From positions 1-37,885 of the forward strand of contig JAHCJV010000054.1 in assembly GCA_026126105.1 (NCBI GenBank): a stretch of 37,885 nt of DNA, written 5' to 3'. Shown here piece after piece: positions 1-6,787 of this stretch. This DNA is from Enhydrobacter sp. (lineage in GTDB: Bacteria > Pseudomonadota > Alphaproteobacteria > Reyranellales > Reyranellaceae). Every line of letters starts with the position of its first letter. Within the stretch, counting starts at the first letter, position 1. The notes beneath the pieces were generated by a model. It searched no databases. It was not told where the DNA came from and worked only from the letters and a program-made list of their open reading frames with translations. A program made the translations under genes and the position numbers.

Positions 1-196
1 AGTGCATGGCCGTTGAAAGCACCGCGCGTTCAAACCGGCGCTGTGCAACTTCCAGCGTCTTGCCAAACGCACACACGTCGTACTCAAGCCCTTGCACGAC
101 GTACTGATCGCCCTCCCTAAAGACCACTCCGCTGATCTTCACCTCAAAAGCGGATAACGCTGGTGAAGGCATAATACGCATCCCTTCTGGCGCCAT
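1..196 (-). CDS. Partial small protein, HicB-antitoxin-like fold (C-terminus outside window)
   Basis: Reading leftwards from an ATG at 196, 65 codons stay open to the window edge, so the 3' end is missing. An AGGGG Shine-Dalgarno sequence lies about 9 nt upstream. The product has an alternating strand pattern (FEVKISGVVFREGDQYVVQG) followed by AFGKTLEVAQRRFERAV. This resembles the short beta-beta-alpha layout of HicB-like antitoxins and related phage proteins, where a 'G.TleEA' turn leads into a helix. A toxin partner, if any, would lie outside the window or be absent. The fold assignment is inference from pattern. That it is coding is well supported by the open frame and the ribosome site. 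Confidence 0.55.
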   Translation of the reverse strand, partial: MAPEGMRIMPSPALSAFEVKISGVVFREGDQYVVQGLEYDVCAFGKTLEVAQRRFERAVLSTAMH

Positions 197-344
197 GTGT
201 TCTGTCCCCTGTGTCCTCGTTACGATGGTACAGGCGAGAACCCTTAAATATCAATGACTTGGCGACATCTTGACTTTCACAAAATGCTAAGTGCTTGAAA
301 GAACGTCGATTTTCGGGGACGGTTCCGATGCCAAATTCATGCCC

Positions 345-376
345 AAAAGGGGGGAGCGGCGTCATCCGCCCCCTTA
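345..376 (-). terminator. Rho-independent terminator after the early operon
   Basis: Read on the minus strand, a G-rich arm (AAGGGGGCGG) pairs across a short loop with a C-rich arm and is followed by TTTT. It lies just past the end of the operon at 432 and before the partial gene at 196, so it probably ends the leftward early transcript. Confidence 0.65.
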
Positions 377-431
377 GGAAGCCGTTCTCCCCCTTGCTGA
401 GCCCAAGATAGGTCAGACGCCTTTGGACGCC

Positions 432-662
432 TCAGCGTGCCGCGAGAGTACACCAGCGCGCCGTCCAAGTATTCACACGGATCCGTGGCATGCCCGCTGC
501 GGCCCTGTACCGGCTCACAGTAAAGATGCTGAAGCGCAGGCCGGTCTCGCGCTGGATCCGATAGACAAGCTGGGCGTTCGTGGCGCCGGCCGGCGCGGCG
601 GTGAGCACGGCCGTGCACTCCTCCGTCCAGCGCGTCGGCCGCGGGCGGGATTCCACCCTCAT
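432..662 (-). CDS. Small phage protein, possible helix-turn-helix
   Basis: A 76-residue protein that is last in the leftward operon. Its ATG overlaps the TGA of the gene before it (ATGA), the same coupling seen throughout this operon. The sequence RWTEECTAVLTAA followed by TNAQLVYRIQRETG and FTVSRYRAAAG has the spacing of a Myb/SANT- or Trihelix-like DNA-binding unit as found in small phage proteins. No catalytic motif is visible. I do not recognise a named family. The function is unknown and DNA binding is inference. Confidence 0.5.
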   Translation of the reverse strand: MRVESRPRPTRWTEECTAVLTAAPAGATNAQLVYRIQRETGLRFSIFTVSRYRAAAGMPRIRVNTWTARWCTLAAR

Positions 663-853
663 CTGTCCTGCCCTGTTTCACGCGTGACAGTCTCATCAAG
701 CCTTTGGCGAAGCTTGTCGATTTCCGCCCGAAGCCGTTCACACGTCGGACACAGCGCGGCCTGCCGGTACTGCCCGGAGTGCCCCTTGGCGCCGTAGCGC
801 TCGCGGCGGGTCTGCCAGGCACGGCGGCGCACCTCGGACATGCTCCGCTCCAT
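659..853 (-). CDS. Small basic phage protein
   Basis: A 64-residue, Arg-rich protein. The first ATG (853) shares one base with the TGA of the upstream gene (TGATG). A second in-frame ATG at 841 has GGAG just upstream and gives MSEVRRRAWQTRRERYG, which is the usual beginning of this kind of small phage protein, so the true start may be 841. A CPTCERLRAEIDKLRQRL segment follows (residues 35-52): a CxxC pair running into a heptad-like helix, suggesting a short zinc knuckle or coiled-coil dimer. Function unknown. Confidence 0.55.
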   Translation of the reverse strand: MERSMSEVRRRAWQTRRERYGAKGHSGQYRQAALCPTCERLRAEIDKLRQRLDETVTRETGQDR

Positions 854-1341
854 CAGTCGCTTTCAATCTCGCAGTCGGGCCTTGGGAGCCGTTGGGCTGC
901 TGTGCGAAGCTTCCGCGCCCATCCGCATTCGATGATCTTGCCGAAGGCCTCCAAGGCACTCGCCAGCTCCGCGCGATCGGTAAAACCAGTTTCTGCCATG
1001 TGCAGGAATACGGCTTCGGGCGTGGCGGCTGGAACCTTCATCCAGTCGCCGTCGACGTCTGCCCCACGAAGGTTTGAAGCACCCTGCAGGCTTCTTAGGT
1101 GCTTCTTGTGTTCAACCGAGACCAGCTCCGCTTTCCCCTTCGAATCATCGCACCACGCAATGACCGTCTCGGCAGCCAAGAATATGCCGCGGCGTTCAAG
1201 CTCAAAGATCGCGCACATCTCCTCGACCGCGTCGCGAGCTGAACCAATCGCCGGCGCCAACTCACGCGCCAAGTCGTTCGACTCGATCAACCCCAGCAAT
1301 GCGGGGGTACTCATCTCCTTGAGATTCGTTTGCTCACTCAT
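853..1341 (-). CDS. Hypothetical phage protein in the replication operon
   Basis: A 162-residue, mostly helical acidic protein starting at an ATG that overlaps the stop of the primase-helicase gene (ATGA). It opens with MSEQTNLKEMSTPALLGLIE and has no signal peptide or membrane span. I recognise no family or catalytic motif. Its place directly after the primase-helicase suggests a role in element replication or early takeover, but this is context only. Confidence 0.6.
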   Translation of the reverse strand: MSEQTNLKEMSTPALLGLIESNDLARELAPAIGSARDAVEEMCAIFELERRGIFLAAETVIAWCDDSKGKAELVSVEHKKHLRSLQGASNLRGADVDGDWMKVPAATPEAVFLHMAETGFTDRAELASALEAFGKIIECGWARKLRTAAQRLPRPDCEIESD

Positions 1342-3191
1342 TGCCTTGCCTCCGTCTGTTGCTGCTGCTGCCATCCTTCCGGCAGATATGACCTCTTCCA
1401 CGACGCACCGTCGGCCCTCGACCGATAGCGATAGGTCGCCTGATCGAACCAGAGCCCGACCTTGCCTTCGAAGTCGCCGTTGCGCTGTTTCGCGATGTTC
1501 AGCACCACGCCGGGCCTGCTCTCGAAGAGCTTCGCCGCGGCTGCGTGCCCGTCGGGCGATTCCCTGAGTGTCTGGACCTGCTCTTCGAATTTCCGATCGC
1601 GCCAGACCGAGATGATGTTGAAGGCGTTGGCGCCGATCTCCATGGCGCCCTTGATGTCCCCGGTTTCCGGCGCGCCGCGGTCGCGCTCGCCCTTCTTGGA
1701 GTGGGCGACGAGATGCGTGTGCACGTTCGCCGCCATCGTCCATTCGACAAGGCGGAAGATGACGGCTTCCTGTGTGTTGTAGTCGTCGCCAGCAACGCCG
1801 AGGCGCATCAGGCTGTCCACGATGAATTGATCGCAGCCGTACCGCGCGCGGGCATAGGCGAAGATGCGCAGGATCTCGTCCAGCGACTGCTTGCCGGTGC
1901 GGCCGTACATCAGCAGCCCTGTCGAGAGCCAGTCCAGCGCCGCTTTGATCGCCGCCTTTGTCGGTCTGGACGTCCCGACCACCTGCCGCATCATGCGCTC
2001 CAGCGTGCGCTTGGGGTGCATCTCGAGGCTCAGGATGCAGACCCGGCTGCCCTGCTGGATCGCGTCGATAGAGCAGTACTGGACGGCCTGCGTCTTCCCA
2101 CTGCCTGCATCGCCGGTCCACACCGTGAGCTCGCCGGGTCGGAATACCAGCGAGTTGCCCAGCGATCCGAAGGGCGTTCGGTATCCGACGTGGCGCCCCT
2201 CCTCCGGATAGTACAGGGCGACCACATCATCGTAGAACTCGCTTGGCCGGCGAAGGCTCGGCTCCTCGACCCAGGCCGCGCTGGCGATTGCTTCGTCCAT
2301 CGTCGCCTTCGGGACGCCTTCGACCAGGCACTGATTGCCGTCCTTGCGCCCGCCAGGGTGGGTCACCCGCAGGCAGCGATGAACGCCCAGCCGGGTAATG
2401 ATCTCATCCGCTGCCTTGTCGCCCTGCTCGTCGTTGTCCGTGGCGAGGTAGATGCGCTCGAAGCGCTGCAGGCGATCGAACTCGTACTCGATCCAGCGCT
2501 GCTTGTTGCCGCCCCCACCGCCGAACGGGACCGACATGGCGTGGTAGCCGTAGGCAGCCCACGACAGCGCGTCGATCTCGCCTTCGGTGATGACCATGGC
2601 CCGCGCGTTCACCGGCATCGCCTGCCAGCCGAACAGGATCGGCTCGCAATCGGCTGCCGTCGGGACTGGCTTCGCGCCGTCGACGGAGTCGCGCCGCTTC
2701 GCGAGCGCGAGCGTGCCGTCGGGCAACAGGAACGGGAAGATGATCGCGCCCTTGTCGTCCTCACCGACGCGATAAGCGGCAAGAACATCGGCCGGGATGT
2801 TCCGGTCTTCCGTCAGGTAGGCGAAGGCGCGTCCCTCCGGGGTGGTGCACTTCGGCTTCGATGGGCGCTTCCAGCTCTGCTGCGGCGCGCTGTAGGGCTT
2901 CGGGCGCTCCATGCCGAGCCACCTGCGGATGTCGTCCAGTGCGGTCGGCAGATCCTGCTTGCGGGTGGCCATCCAGAGATCGATAAGGTCGCCCCCTTCG
3001 TCGCTGCCGAAGTCCTTCCAGACGCCCGCCTTCTCACCCGAAAGATGGACGCCAAGGCTCTTGCCGGCGTCGCCATCGACCGAGCCTGCACGCCACTCGT
3101 GGCCCTCCCGCCTGCCTTTCGGAAGCAGGTACGCGGCAGCCGACTGGGCTTGTGCCGAGAGGGCGCGCTTGATCTCGACGATGTCGCTCAC
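1338..3191 (-). CDS. Phage primase-helicase (TOPRIM plus RecA-like DnaB/gp4-type helicase)
   Basis: A 617-residue protein expected to prime and unwind DNA during element replication. The TOPRIM half has the conserved Glu in VITEGEIDAL (about residue 204) and the Asp pair in LATDNDEQG (about 252-254). The helicase half has Walker A GDAGSGKT (about 360-367), a Walker B-like FIVDSL (about 456-461) and a downstream VAHSKKG segment. This is the layout of T7 gp4-type enzymes, but I see no N-terminal zinc-ribbon cysteines. I chose the GTG at 3191 because it overlaps the preceding stop (GTGA) and has AGGGAG upstream. An ATG at 3209 would add six residues. Confident on function. Confidence 0.9.
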   Translation of the reverse strand: MSDIVEIKRALSAQAQSAAAYLLPKGRREGHEWRAGSVDGDAGKSLGVHLSGEKAGVWKDFGSDEGGDLIDLWMATRKQDLPTALDDIRRWLGMERPKPYSAPQQSWKRPSKPKCTTPEGRAFAYLTEDRNIPADVLAAYRVGEDDKGAIIFPFLLPDGTLALAKRRDSVDGAKPVPTAADCEPILFGWQAMPVNARAMVITEGEIDALSWAAYGYHAMSVPFGGGGGNKQRWIEYEFDRLQRFERIYLATDNDEQGDKAADEIITRLGVHRCLRVTHPGGRKDGNQCLVEGVPKATMDEAIASAAWVEEPSLRRPSEFYDDVVALYYPEEGRHVGYRTPFGSLGNSLVFRPGELTVWTGDAGSGKTQAVQYCSIDAIQQGSRVCILSLEMHPKRTLERMMRQVVGTSRPTKAAIKAALDWLSTGLLMYGRTGKQSLDEILRIFAYARARYGCDQFIVDSLMRLGVAGDDYNTQEAVIFRLVEWTMAANVHTHLVAHSKKGERDRGAPETGDIKGAMEIGANAFNIISVWRDRKFEEQVQTLRESPDGHAAAAKLFESRPGVVLNIAKQRNGDFEGKVGLWFDQATYRYRSRADGASWKRSYLPEGWQQQQQTEARQ

Positions 3192-4297
3192 CGCACCACT
3201 CCCTGCCATGCCGGATCGGCCTGCATCTGCTGGATCGCCTCCGCTGCGGTCTTCGGTGGCGGCAGCGGCAGATCAGCCTTTCGCCGTCGCGCTGCGCCGC
3301 CAATCCATTCGATCAGGTTACCCGGCGGATCGTCCTGCGCGGCCACCAACACGGCCAGCAGCGCCGCATGGTCTTGGTCGAAGGCTTTGCACCAATTGCC
3401 GATTAGCGGGCCGACGGATTTCCAAGGTTTGCCCGTCGTGTCGCGCACGAACGACCGAACCTTTGGCCCGAACAGCACGGCTTTCGGATCGTCGGCGGAG
3501 GTCTCGAACCGTTCACCAGGACCTGCCCTGGCGGCCGAAGCTTTAGCTTCGGAACTCTTTCTTACTTTCCTATCCCTTTCCTCTCCCTCTCCCTTAAGAG
3601 CGTTTTCCGGCGGAAATCCTTGGACATCCGCCGGATGTCCGGCGGACGGGGCTGGGTTGTCCGGCGGTCCTTGGGACAATGCCGGGTCGTCCGGTGCGTG
3701 TCCTACGGACGGCGGCCCGGTTTCCGACGGACATCCGACGGAAGGGCGCTGTGTTTCCATAGGACCGCTGCCGGTTGTGGCCGCTTGTTCCGGCGGACAT
3801 CCTTCGGACCGAGCCGGCGCTTCCGGCGGATGTCCGGTGGAACCGCGCAAGGGTTCCGGCGGAAGGTCCAGCGGGGGAAGACCCTTCTTCTCGCGCCGTC
3901 CGTTCTCCTTCCGGATGCGCTCACATTCCTTCCGCCACCGCGCCACGGCCTTTCCGTGCCAGCTATCGAGAACCTTCTCCGCAACGACGGGGTGATAGAG
4001 CCGCCCGTCCGAGGCCTTGAACCAGCCGCGCATCACATCGGCTCGGATTTCCGGCCAGCGCTCGGGCGAGCACATGGCGGCATCGGCCAGCACGTCGTCA
4101 TCGTCTTCGAGGCTGCCGGCCGGGCGCGAGTGCCATGCGGCGGTCCAGAGATTGAGCATGAAGAACGCCAGCTCCGGGCGTCGCTTGCAGATCAGCCACG
4201 CTCGTGATCGGCGCAGGCGCTCGACCTCCAGCGGCATGAACCGGAAATCCGTCAGGTCCGCATCGAGCGGGACGGGCGCCGAAGGAAGTTCAGTCAC
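3188..4297 (-). CDS. DUF1376-type phage replication protein with repeat linker
   Basis: A 369-residue protein. Residues 15-145 match the DUF1376 pattern (DFRFMPLEVERLRRSRAW, then DVMRGWFKASDGRLYHPVV and a basic helix with WRKECERIRKENGRREKK). This domain is common in proteins encoded beside phage primase-helicases and is thought to act in replication initiation or helicase loading. Residues 153-226 are a Gly/Pro-rich tandem repeat. Residues 265-369 form a separate C-terminal domain ending in WQGVVR. The start is GTG, overlapping the upstream stop by 8 nt. The family call is good, the molecular role inferred. Confidence 0.8.
   Translation of the reverse strand: MTELPSAPVPLDADLTDFRFMPLEVERLRRSRAWLICKRRPELAFFMLNLWTAAWHSRPAGSLEDDDDVLADAAMCSPERWPEIRADVMRGWFKASDGRLYHPVVAEKVLDSWHGKAVARWRKECERIRKENGRREKKGLPPLDLPPEPLRGSTGHPPEAPARSEGCPPEQAATTGSGPMETQRPSVGCPSETGPPSVGHAPDDPALSQGPPDNPAPSAGHPADVQGFPPENALKGEGEERDRKVRKSSEAKASAARAGPGERFETSADDPKAVLFGPKVRSFVRDTTGKPWKSVGPLIGNWCKAFDQDHAALLAVLVAAQDDPPGNLIEWIGGAARRRKADLPLPPPKTAAEAIQQMQADPAWQGVVR
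3620..3841 (-). repeat. Tandem 33-bp (11-residue) degenerate repeat inside the DUF1376 gene
   Basis: At least six units encode variants of S-x-G-x-P-P-E-x-x-P-x: STGHPPEAPAR, SEGCPPEQAAT, SVGCPSETGPP, SVGHAPDDPAL, SQGPPDNPAP, SAGHPADVQG. The DNA shows repeated TCCGGCGGA cores on the plus strand. The segment looks like a flexible linker joining two domains. Confidence 0.8.
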
Positions 4298-4502
4298 CGC
4301 GACTTGCCTTCAGTTCCTCGACGATGCGCTTCGCGATGTCGCCAACGCGCTGCCAACAATCGTCATTTTCACGCTCAAACTCGAATGATCGTGAAAATGA
4401 AACCTCGGCTGTGTCGTCAAGATCGTTGACCAGCTCCGGGAACGGCGCTCGGAGGTCGTTGTAGGGATCCAAAGGCTCTCCGCCCCGGCGATCGAAACTC
4501 AT
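4290..4502 (-). CDS. Small acidic hypothetical protein
   Basis: A 70-residue acidic protein beginning MSFDRRGGEPLDPYNDLR, with a short C-terminal helix (RVGDIAKRIVEELKASRGD). Its ATG overlaps the stop of the preceding gene (ATGA), and an AGGAGGTCCAA ribosome site precedes it. Its end overlaps the start of the DUF1376 gene by 8 nt. No family recognised. Its coding status rests on the overlaps and the strong ribosome site. Confidence 0.6.
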   Translation of the reverse strand: MSFDRRGGEPLDPYNDLRAPFPELVNDLDDTAEVSFSRSFEFERENDDCWQRVGDIAKRIVEELKASRGD

Positions 4503-4699
4503 TTGGACCTCCTGTCCGGATCAGAAAGGGATTGCTCCCGGTTCTCTTGTCGGTTGCTGCGAGGCGCTGTCGGCAGTCGGCCCGCCTTCGTGTGCGCCCA
4601 TCGCGCGGTCGCCAGCAGCTTCTCGTCCAGGAGAGCAAGGCGCTCGCTCAGCCACAGGCAAAGGTCCCCGAGACGACTGAAGAAGAACCCGAAGGTCAT
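4499..4699 (-). CDS. Small phage protein nested in the 3' half of the preceding gene
   Basis: A 66-residue frame beginning MTFGFFFSRLGDLCLWLSER, an amphipathic or peripheral-membrane-like N-terminus followed by a basic tail. It ends in ATGA coupling with the 70-residue gene. Almost all of it lies within the frame of the gene at 4521-4934, but from about 4700 onward the codon third positions here are rich in G/C while those of the other frame are not. This frame is therefore the better coding candidate in the shared stretch. Either it is a separate gene or it is the true 3' half of the upstream one after a +1 shift. Confidence 0.5.
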   Translation of the reverse strand: MTFGFFFSRLGDLCLWLSERLALLDEKLLATARWAHTKAGRLPTAPRSNRQENREQSLSDPDRRSK

Positions 4700-4934
4700 G
4701 ACGGTCTTTCTCGCGCTGGGCCGCGCGCTGCTGCTGAAGTTCGTAACGGGCCTCGAGCTGGCGTAGCTCGTGAGCGTCAATGCGTCGGGCTTCCCCGTTG
4801 AAGACGGCGCGCACGCGACGCGGGGTCCAGCCAAGGACGCTGGCGGCATGGGCGAACCAGCTCTTCCGGTTGTCGCCGAGTCGCTGGGGCACGGCGCCCC
4901 ACAGCAGCTCGCGCGCTTCACTTTGTACGCTCAC
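4521..4934 (-). CDS. Phage DNA-binding-type protein, first gene of leftward operon
   Basis: A 137-residue protein starting at GTG 4934, chosen because AAGGAG lies 6 nt upstream. An ATG at 4985 would add 17 residues but has a weak ribosome site. Residues 1-60 (SEARELLWGAVP, SWFAHAASVLGWTPRRVRAVFNGEARRIDAHELRQL) resemble the small helix-turn-helix proteins that begin early operons in many alphaproteobacterial phages. After about residue 78 the sequence loses its coding character and the GC-rich third positions move to the +1 frame. The real protein may therefore end differently. The N-terminal domain is credible, the C-terminal 57 residues doubtful. Confidence 0.6.
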   Translation of the reverse strand: MSVQSEARELLWGAVPQRLGDNRKSWFAHAASVLGWTPRRVRAVFNGEARRIDAHELRQLEARYELQQQRAAQREKDRHDLRVLLQSSRGPLPVAERAPCSPGREAAGDRAMGAHEGGPTADSASQQPTREPGAIPF

Positions 4935-5046
4935 GACTCTCTCCTTGGCTGATCCAGCCAACTTCTTGGTCACGGCTCGCTCCATCTTCTGTGGAGTTGA
5001 GGCGCTGGCCTGTTGGTCGGCGACGCGGATAGAGGGAGCGTCGAAA

Positions 5047-5247
5047 TTGGCTTGGCAGCACATCGGTTCGATCGCGAGACGCCTGGCAGCAACTGTGATC
5101 GAACAACGACGCAAAGCGGTGGAGACCGCTGAACTGGACGAAGACCTTGCGGCAGCGGGTGACAGAAGCCCCGCGAACGCTGAGCCGCTGTCGCAGGCGC
5201 GGGTGGTCGGTCGAGAGGCCGGCCACCCGATCGGGCGGGCTCACTGA
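5047..5247 (+). CDS. Possible small protein with TTG start
   Basis: A 66-residue frame opening at TTG, with GAGGGAG about 8 nt upstream, and stopping 3 nt before the ATG of the next plus-strand gene. The product (start LAWQHIGSIARRLAATVIEQ) begins with a plausible amphipathic helix and then an acidic loop. There is no homolog I recognise. Supported only by the ribosome site, spacing and moderate codon usage. It could be spurious. Confidence 0.35.
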   Translation: MAWQHIGSIARRLAATVIEQRRKAVETAELDEDLAAAGDRSPANAEPLSQARVVGREAGHPIGRAH

Positions 5248-5250
5248 CCG

Positions 5251-5544
5251 ATGGGCCGGCCTCCGAAGAAGGAGCGGGACAGGCTCCCGAATGATGGCAT
5301 CATCGGTGGGGCGATCATGCTCGACTCGATCGGTGTCGCCGGCTGGACGCTCGCGGCCGAGATCCTGATCTTCCTTGTCGAGCGCGACATCATCACCGAC
5401 AAGCAGGGGCGCAAGATCATGCGAGGTGCCATCCAGACCATCGTCGACATGGACACCATCTCGCCGAACATCGCCTTCAAGGCCGCGCGTGACGTATTGG
5501 TCGGCCAGATCGAAGGATGGGAGAAGGCAGCCAAGGCGCTTTGA
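5251..5544 (+). CDS. Hypothetical 97-residue protein in plus-strand insert
   Basis: Begins MGRPPKKERDRLPNDGIIGG. Contains a hydrophobic stretch (MLDSIGVAGWTLAAEILIFL, about residues 23-42) followed by an alpha-helical region ending EGWEKAAKAL. The ribosome site is weak. It reads against the flanking early genes and belongs with the HEPN-like gene downstream in a plus-strand block. The single hydrophobic segment could be a membrane span or a buried helix. Function unknown. Confidence 0.55.
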   Translation: MGRPPKKERDRLPNDGIIGGAIMLDSIGVAGWTLAAEILIFLVERDIITDKQGRKIMRGAIQTIVDMDTISPNIAFKAARDVLVGQIEGWEKAAKAL

Positions 5545-5602
5545 TCCCCGGCGTGGGACGCGCTCAGGATCGACTCCCGAGAAGGGGCCTGCCAGCATAG
5601 GC

Positions 5603-5635
5603 GAGGAAGAAGGCGAGTGAAGCGCCTCCTTCCTC
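5603..5635 (+). terminator. Hairpin between the 97-residue gene and the HEPN-like gene
   Basis: Two 13-base arms (5603-5615 and 5623-5635) pair with one mismatch around a 7-base loop. No T-run follows, so it may be a weak terminator, an RNA-stability element or a leader structure for the next gene. Confidence 0.4.
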
Positions 5636-5682
5636 CAATCGCGCCCAGTTGGTGCTAGCAACGTAGGAGCGACTGTCGATCC

Positions 5683-6375
5683 ATGGCAGGAAGTCCTTTC
5701 GAACGATCCGAGCGCTTGATGTTCCTGATGGGCAAGGCGCTGGTGACATGGAGCGAGATCGAATCCATGTGGCGACAGATGTTCTCGCACCTTCTGTTTC
5801 TCGGCTTTACAAACCGCCATGACCAATTGAGGCGCCGAACCGCGCGCACGGTTGAACACCAGTTGAGCACCGCAGAGGAGCGCGCATACGCGCTGTGGGA
5901 CTCGCTCCTCAGCAGCAAGTCTCAGCTCGACTTGGTGCTCACCCTTGCTCCGCTTGTGTTGACGAAGCCGAAGCAAGCGAAAGGGCTCACGAAGCTGCTC
6001 GCTGCAGGCAAGGCGACGAACGACCTGAGGGGCAAACGCAACGCGCTTGCCCATGGCGCATTCGAACGCCACATGAATATGCTCGCCCCGCAGCGCCGCG
6101 AGATCATGCAGGCTGCCACGCATGCCCACGGCCTGATTCGAGGCCAAGACCTCGAAGTCGCAATCCCGCAGTTCCTGGAAGAGTTCAGGGAGCATTTTGA
6201 ACAGGTTCGGGATGTTTGGTCTTGGCTTTGGTGCGGCCTTCCGAAGGACGCAGGCAAGCCATTGCCAGATAAAGGTCGGCAACAATCAAAGGCGCGAGCG
6301 TCCAATTCGGAGGAACGCGATCGTGAAGCGAAGCCGAGAAGGCATCGACGCCAGCCTGAAGCATCTCAGGGGTGA
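5683..6375 (+). CDS. HEPN-like protein (RX4H motif), candidate cargo of the element
   Basis: A 230-residue, largely helical protein. Residues 8-40 form an amphipathic helix (LMGKALVTWSEIESMWRQMF). Residues 76-92 include SKSQLDLVLTLAP, and residues 117-126 give GKRNALAHGA, in which R119 and H124 have the RX4H spacing of HEPN domains. HEPN proteins include RNases active in toxin-antitoxin, abortive infection and CRISPR systems, and also inactive members. The C-terminal 45 residues are highly charged. The gene reads against the flanking early genes, as expected of an acquired accessory gene, and its 3' end overlaps an opposite-strand gene by 191 bp. HEPN membership is inference from the motif and helicity. 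Confidence 0.6.
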   Translation: MAGSPFERSERLMFLMGKALVTWSEIESMWRQMFSHLLFLGFTNRHDQLRRRTARTVEHQLSTAEERAYALWDSLLSSKSQLDLVLTLAPLVLTKPKQAKGLTKLLAAGKATNDLRGKRNALAHGAFERHMNMLAPQRREIMQAATHAHGLIRGQDLEVAIPQFLEEFREHFEQVRDVWSWLWCGLPKDAGKPLPDKGRQQSKARASNSEERDREAKPRRHRRQPEASQG

Positions 6376-6454
6376 TCTCCTCGCGGCAAGCGGCCAACAC
6401 CGCACTGCCGCGCTGGTGCATAACAAAGCCGGCGCCAGGGGATGAAGACGACAT
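6185..6454 (-). CDS. Small phage protein downstream of Cro-like gene
   Basis: An 89-residue frame whose ATG shares one base with the TGA of the Cro-like gene (TGATG). The stretch ITPEMLQAGVDAFSASLHDR followed by LIVADLYLAMA is of a kind common in small phage early proteins. The last two thirds lie antisense to the end of the HEPN-like gene, so either gene could be shorter than drawn. The coupling and the recognisable pattern favour a real gene. Confidence 0.55.
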   Translation of the reverse strand: MSSSSPGAGFVMHQRGSAVLAACREEITPEMLQAGVDAFSASLHDRVPPNWTLAPLIVADLYLAMACLRPSEGRTKAKTKHPEPVQNAP

Positions 6455-6732
6455 CAGTGCTGACTCACCTCGTCTAAGCCGGTGCTTTGCTCGTGGGGAT
6501 TTATTCGCGTGTCCGAGTCGGCTTCCCGCCGAGCAGCAAGCCGCGCCAACACCTCAAGATTAATCGCAGCTACGTTGCGATCGCTCGCGACAGCAACGAT
6601 GTCCGACCAGTACTTCGGAGGCACACGATCCCGTTGCCGCCACTGCCGCACCGTCCCGCTTGCCTTACCAAGAGCACGAGCCAAAACGGCAGAACCACCA
6701 AGCTTATCGATTATGTCGCTGTAACGATTCAT
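6454..6732 (-). CDS. Cro/YdaS-like helix-turn-helix regulator
   Basis: A 92-residue protein starting MNRYSDIIDKLGGSAVLARA. The pattern GGSAVLARALGKASGTVRQWRQRDRVPPKYW is the helix-turn-helix of small Cro/YdaS-type phage regulators (recognition helix at SGTVRQWRQR). It diverges from the CI-like gene across 55 bp holding two operators. A candidate promoter on this strand (TTGTTG, 17 bp, TATCGT) would start transcription at or within a base of the ATG, giving a leaderless mRNA, which agrees with the lack of a ribosome site. By analogy with lambdoid switches it would favour the lytic or excision program. Confidence 0.75.
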   Translation of the reverse strand: MNRYSDIIDKLGGSAVLARALGKASGTVRQWRQRDRVPPKYWSDIVAVASDRNVAAINLEVLARLAARREADSDTRINPHEQSTGLDEVSQH

Positions 6733-6740
6733 CGCCGAAA

Positions 6741-6782
6741 CGATACATGATGTATCGATCAACAACAATACCAAATGTATCG
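6741..6782. promoter_or_regulatory. Divergent switch region with two operators
   Basis: Operator 1 (6741-6757) is a perfect palindrome, CGATACAT-G-ATGTATCG. Operator 2 (6766-6782) has one perfect half (ATGTATCG) and a degenerate left half. Their centres are 25 bp apart. The candidate -10 elements of both divergent genes (TATCGT leftward, TATCGA rightward) overlap operator half-sites, so binding would block or tune both promoters. Both predicted transcripts start at about their ATG. Confidence 0.8.
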
Positions 6783-6787
6783 ATCTG

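Noticed and set aside
144..365. 73-residue minus-strand frame near the left edge
   Set aside because: It starts inside the terminator hairpin and ends inside the better supported partial gene that begins at 196.
1..430. Possible second attachment site near the left edge
   Set aside because: I searched for a copy of the tRNA-Phe 3' sequence there and found none. The element continues leftwards.
1545..3995. 816-residue plus-strand frame opposite the primase-helicase and DUF1376 genes
   Set aside because: A shadow of well-supported minus-strand genes, with no recognisable domain.
4946..4960. TGGCTG-ATC-CAGCCA palindrome just upstream of the first early gene
   Set aside because: Short, not repeated elsewhere and unlike the element operator. 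It may be chance or part of a longer N-terminus.
4918..6285. 455-residue minus-strand frame across the HEPN-like region
   Set aside because: It would unify the leftward early genes, but its sequence is Arg/Pro/Leu-rich without a domain, whereas the plus-strand genes show sensible helices and an RX4H motif.
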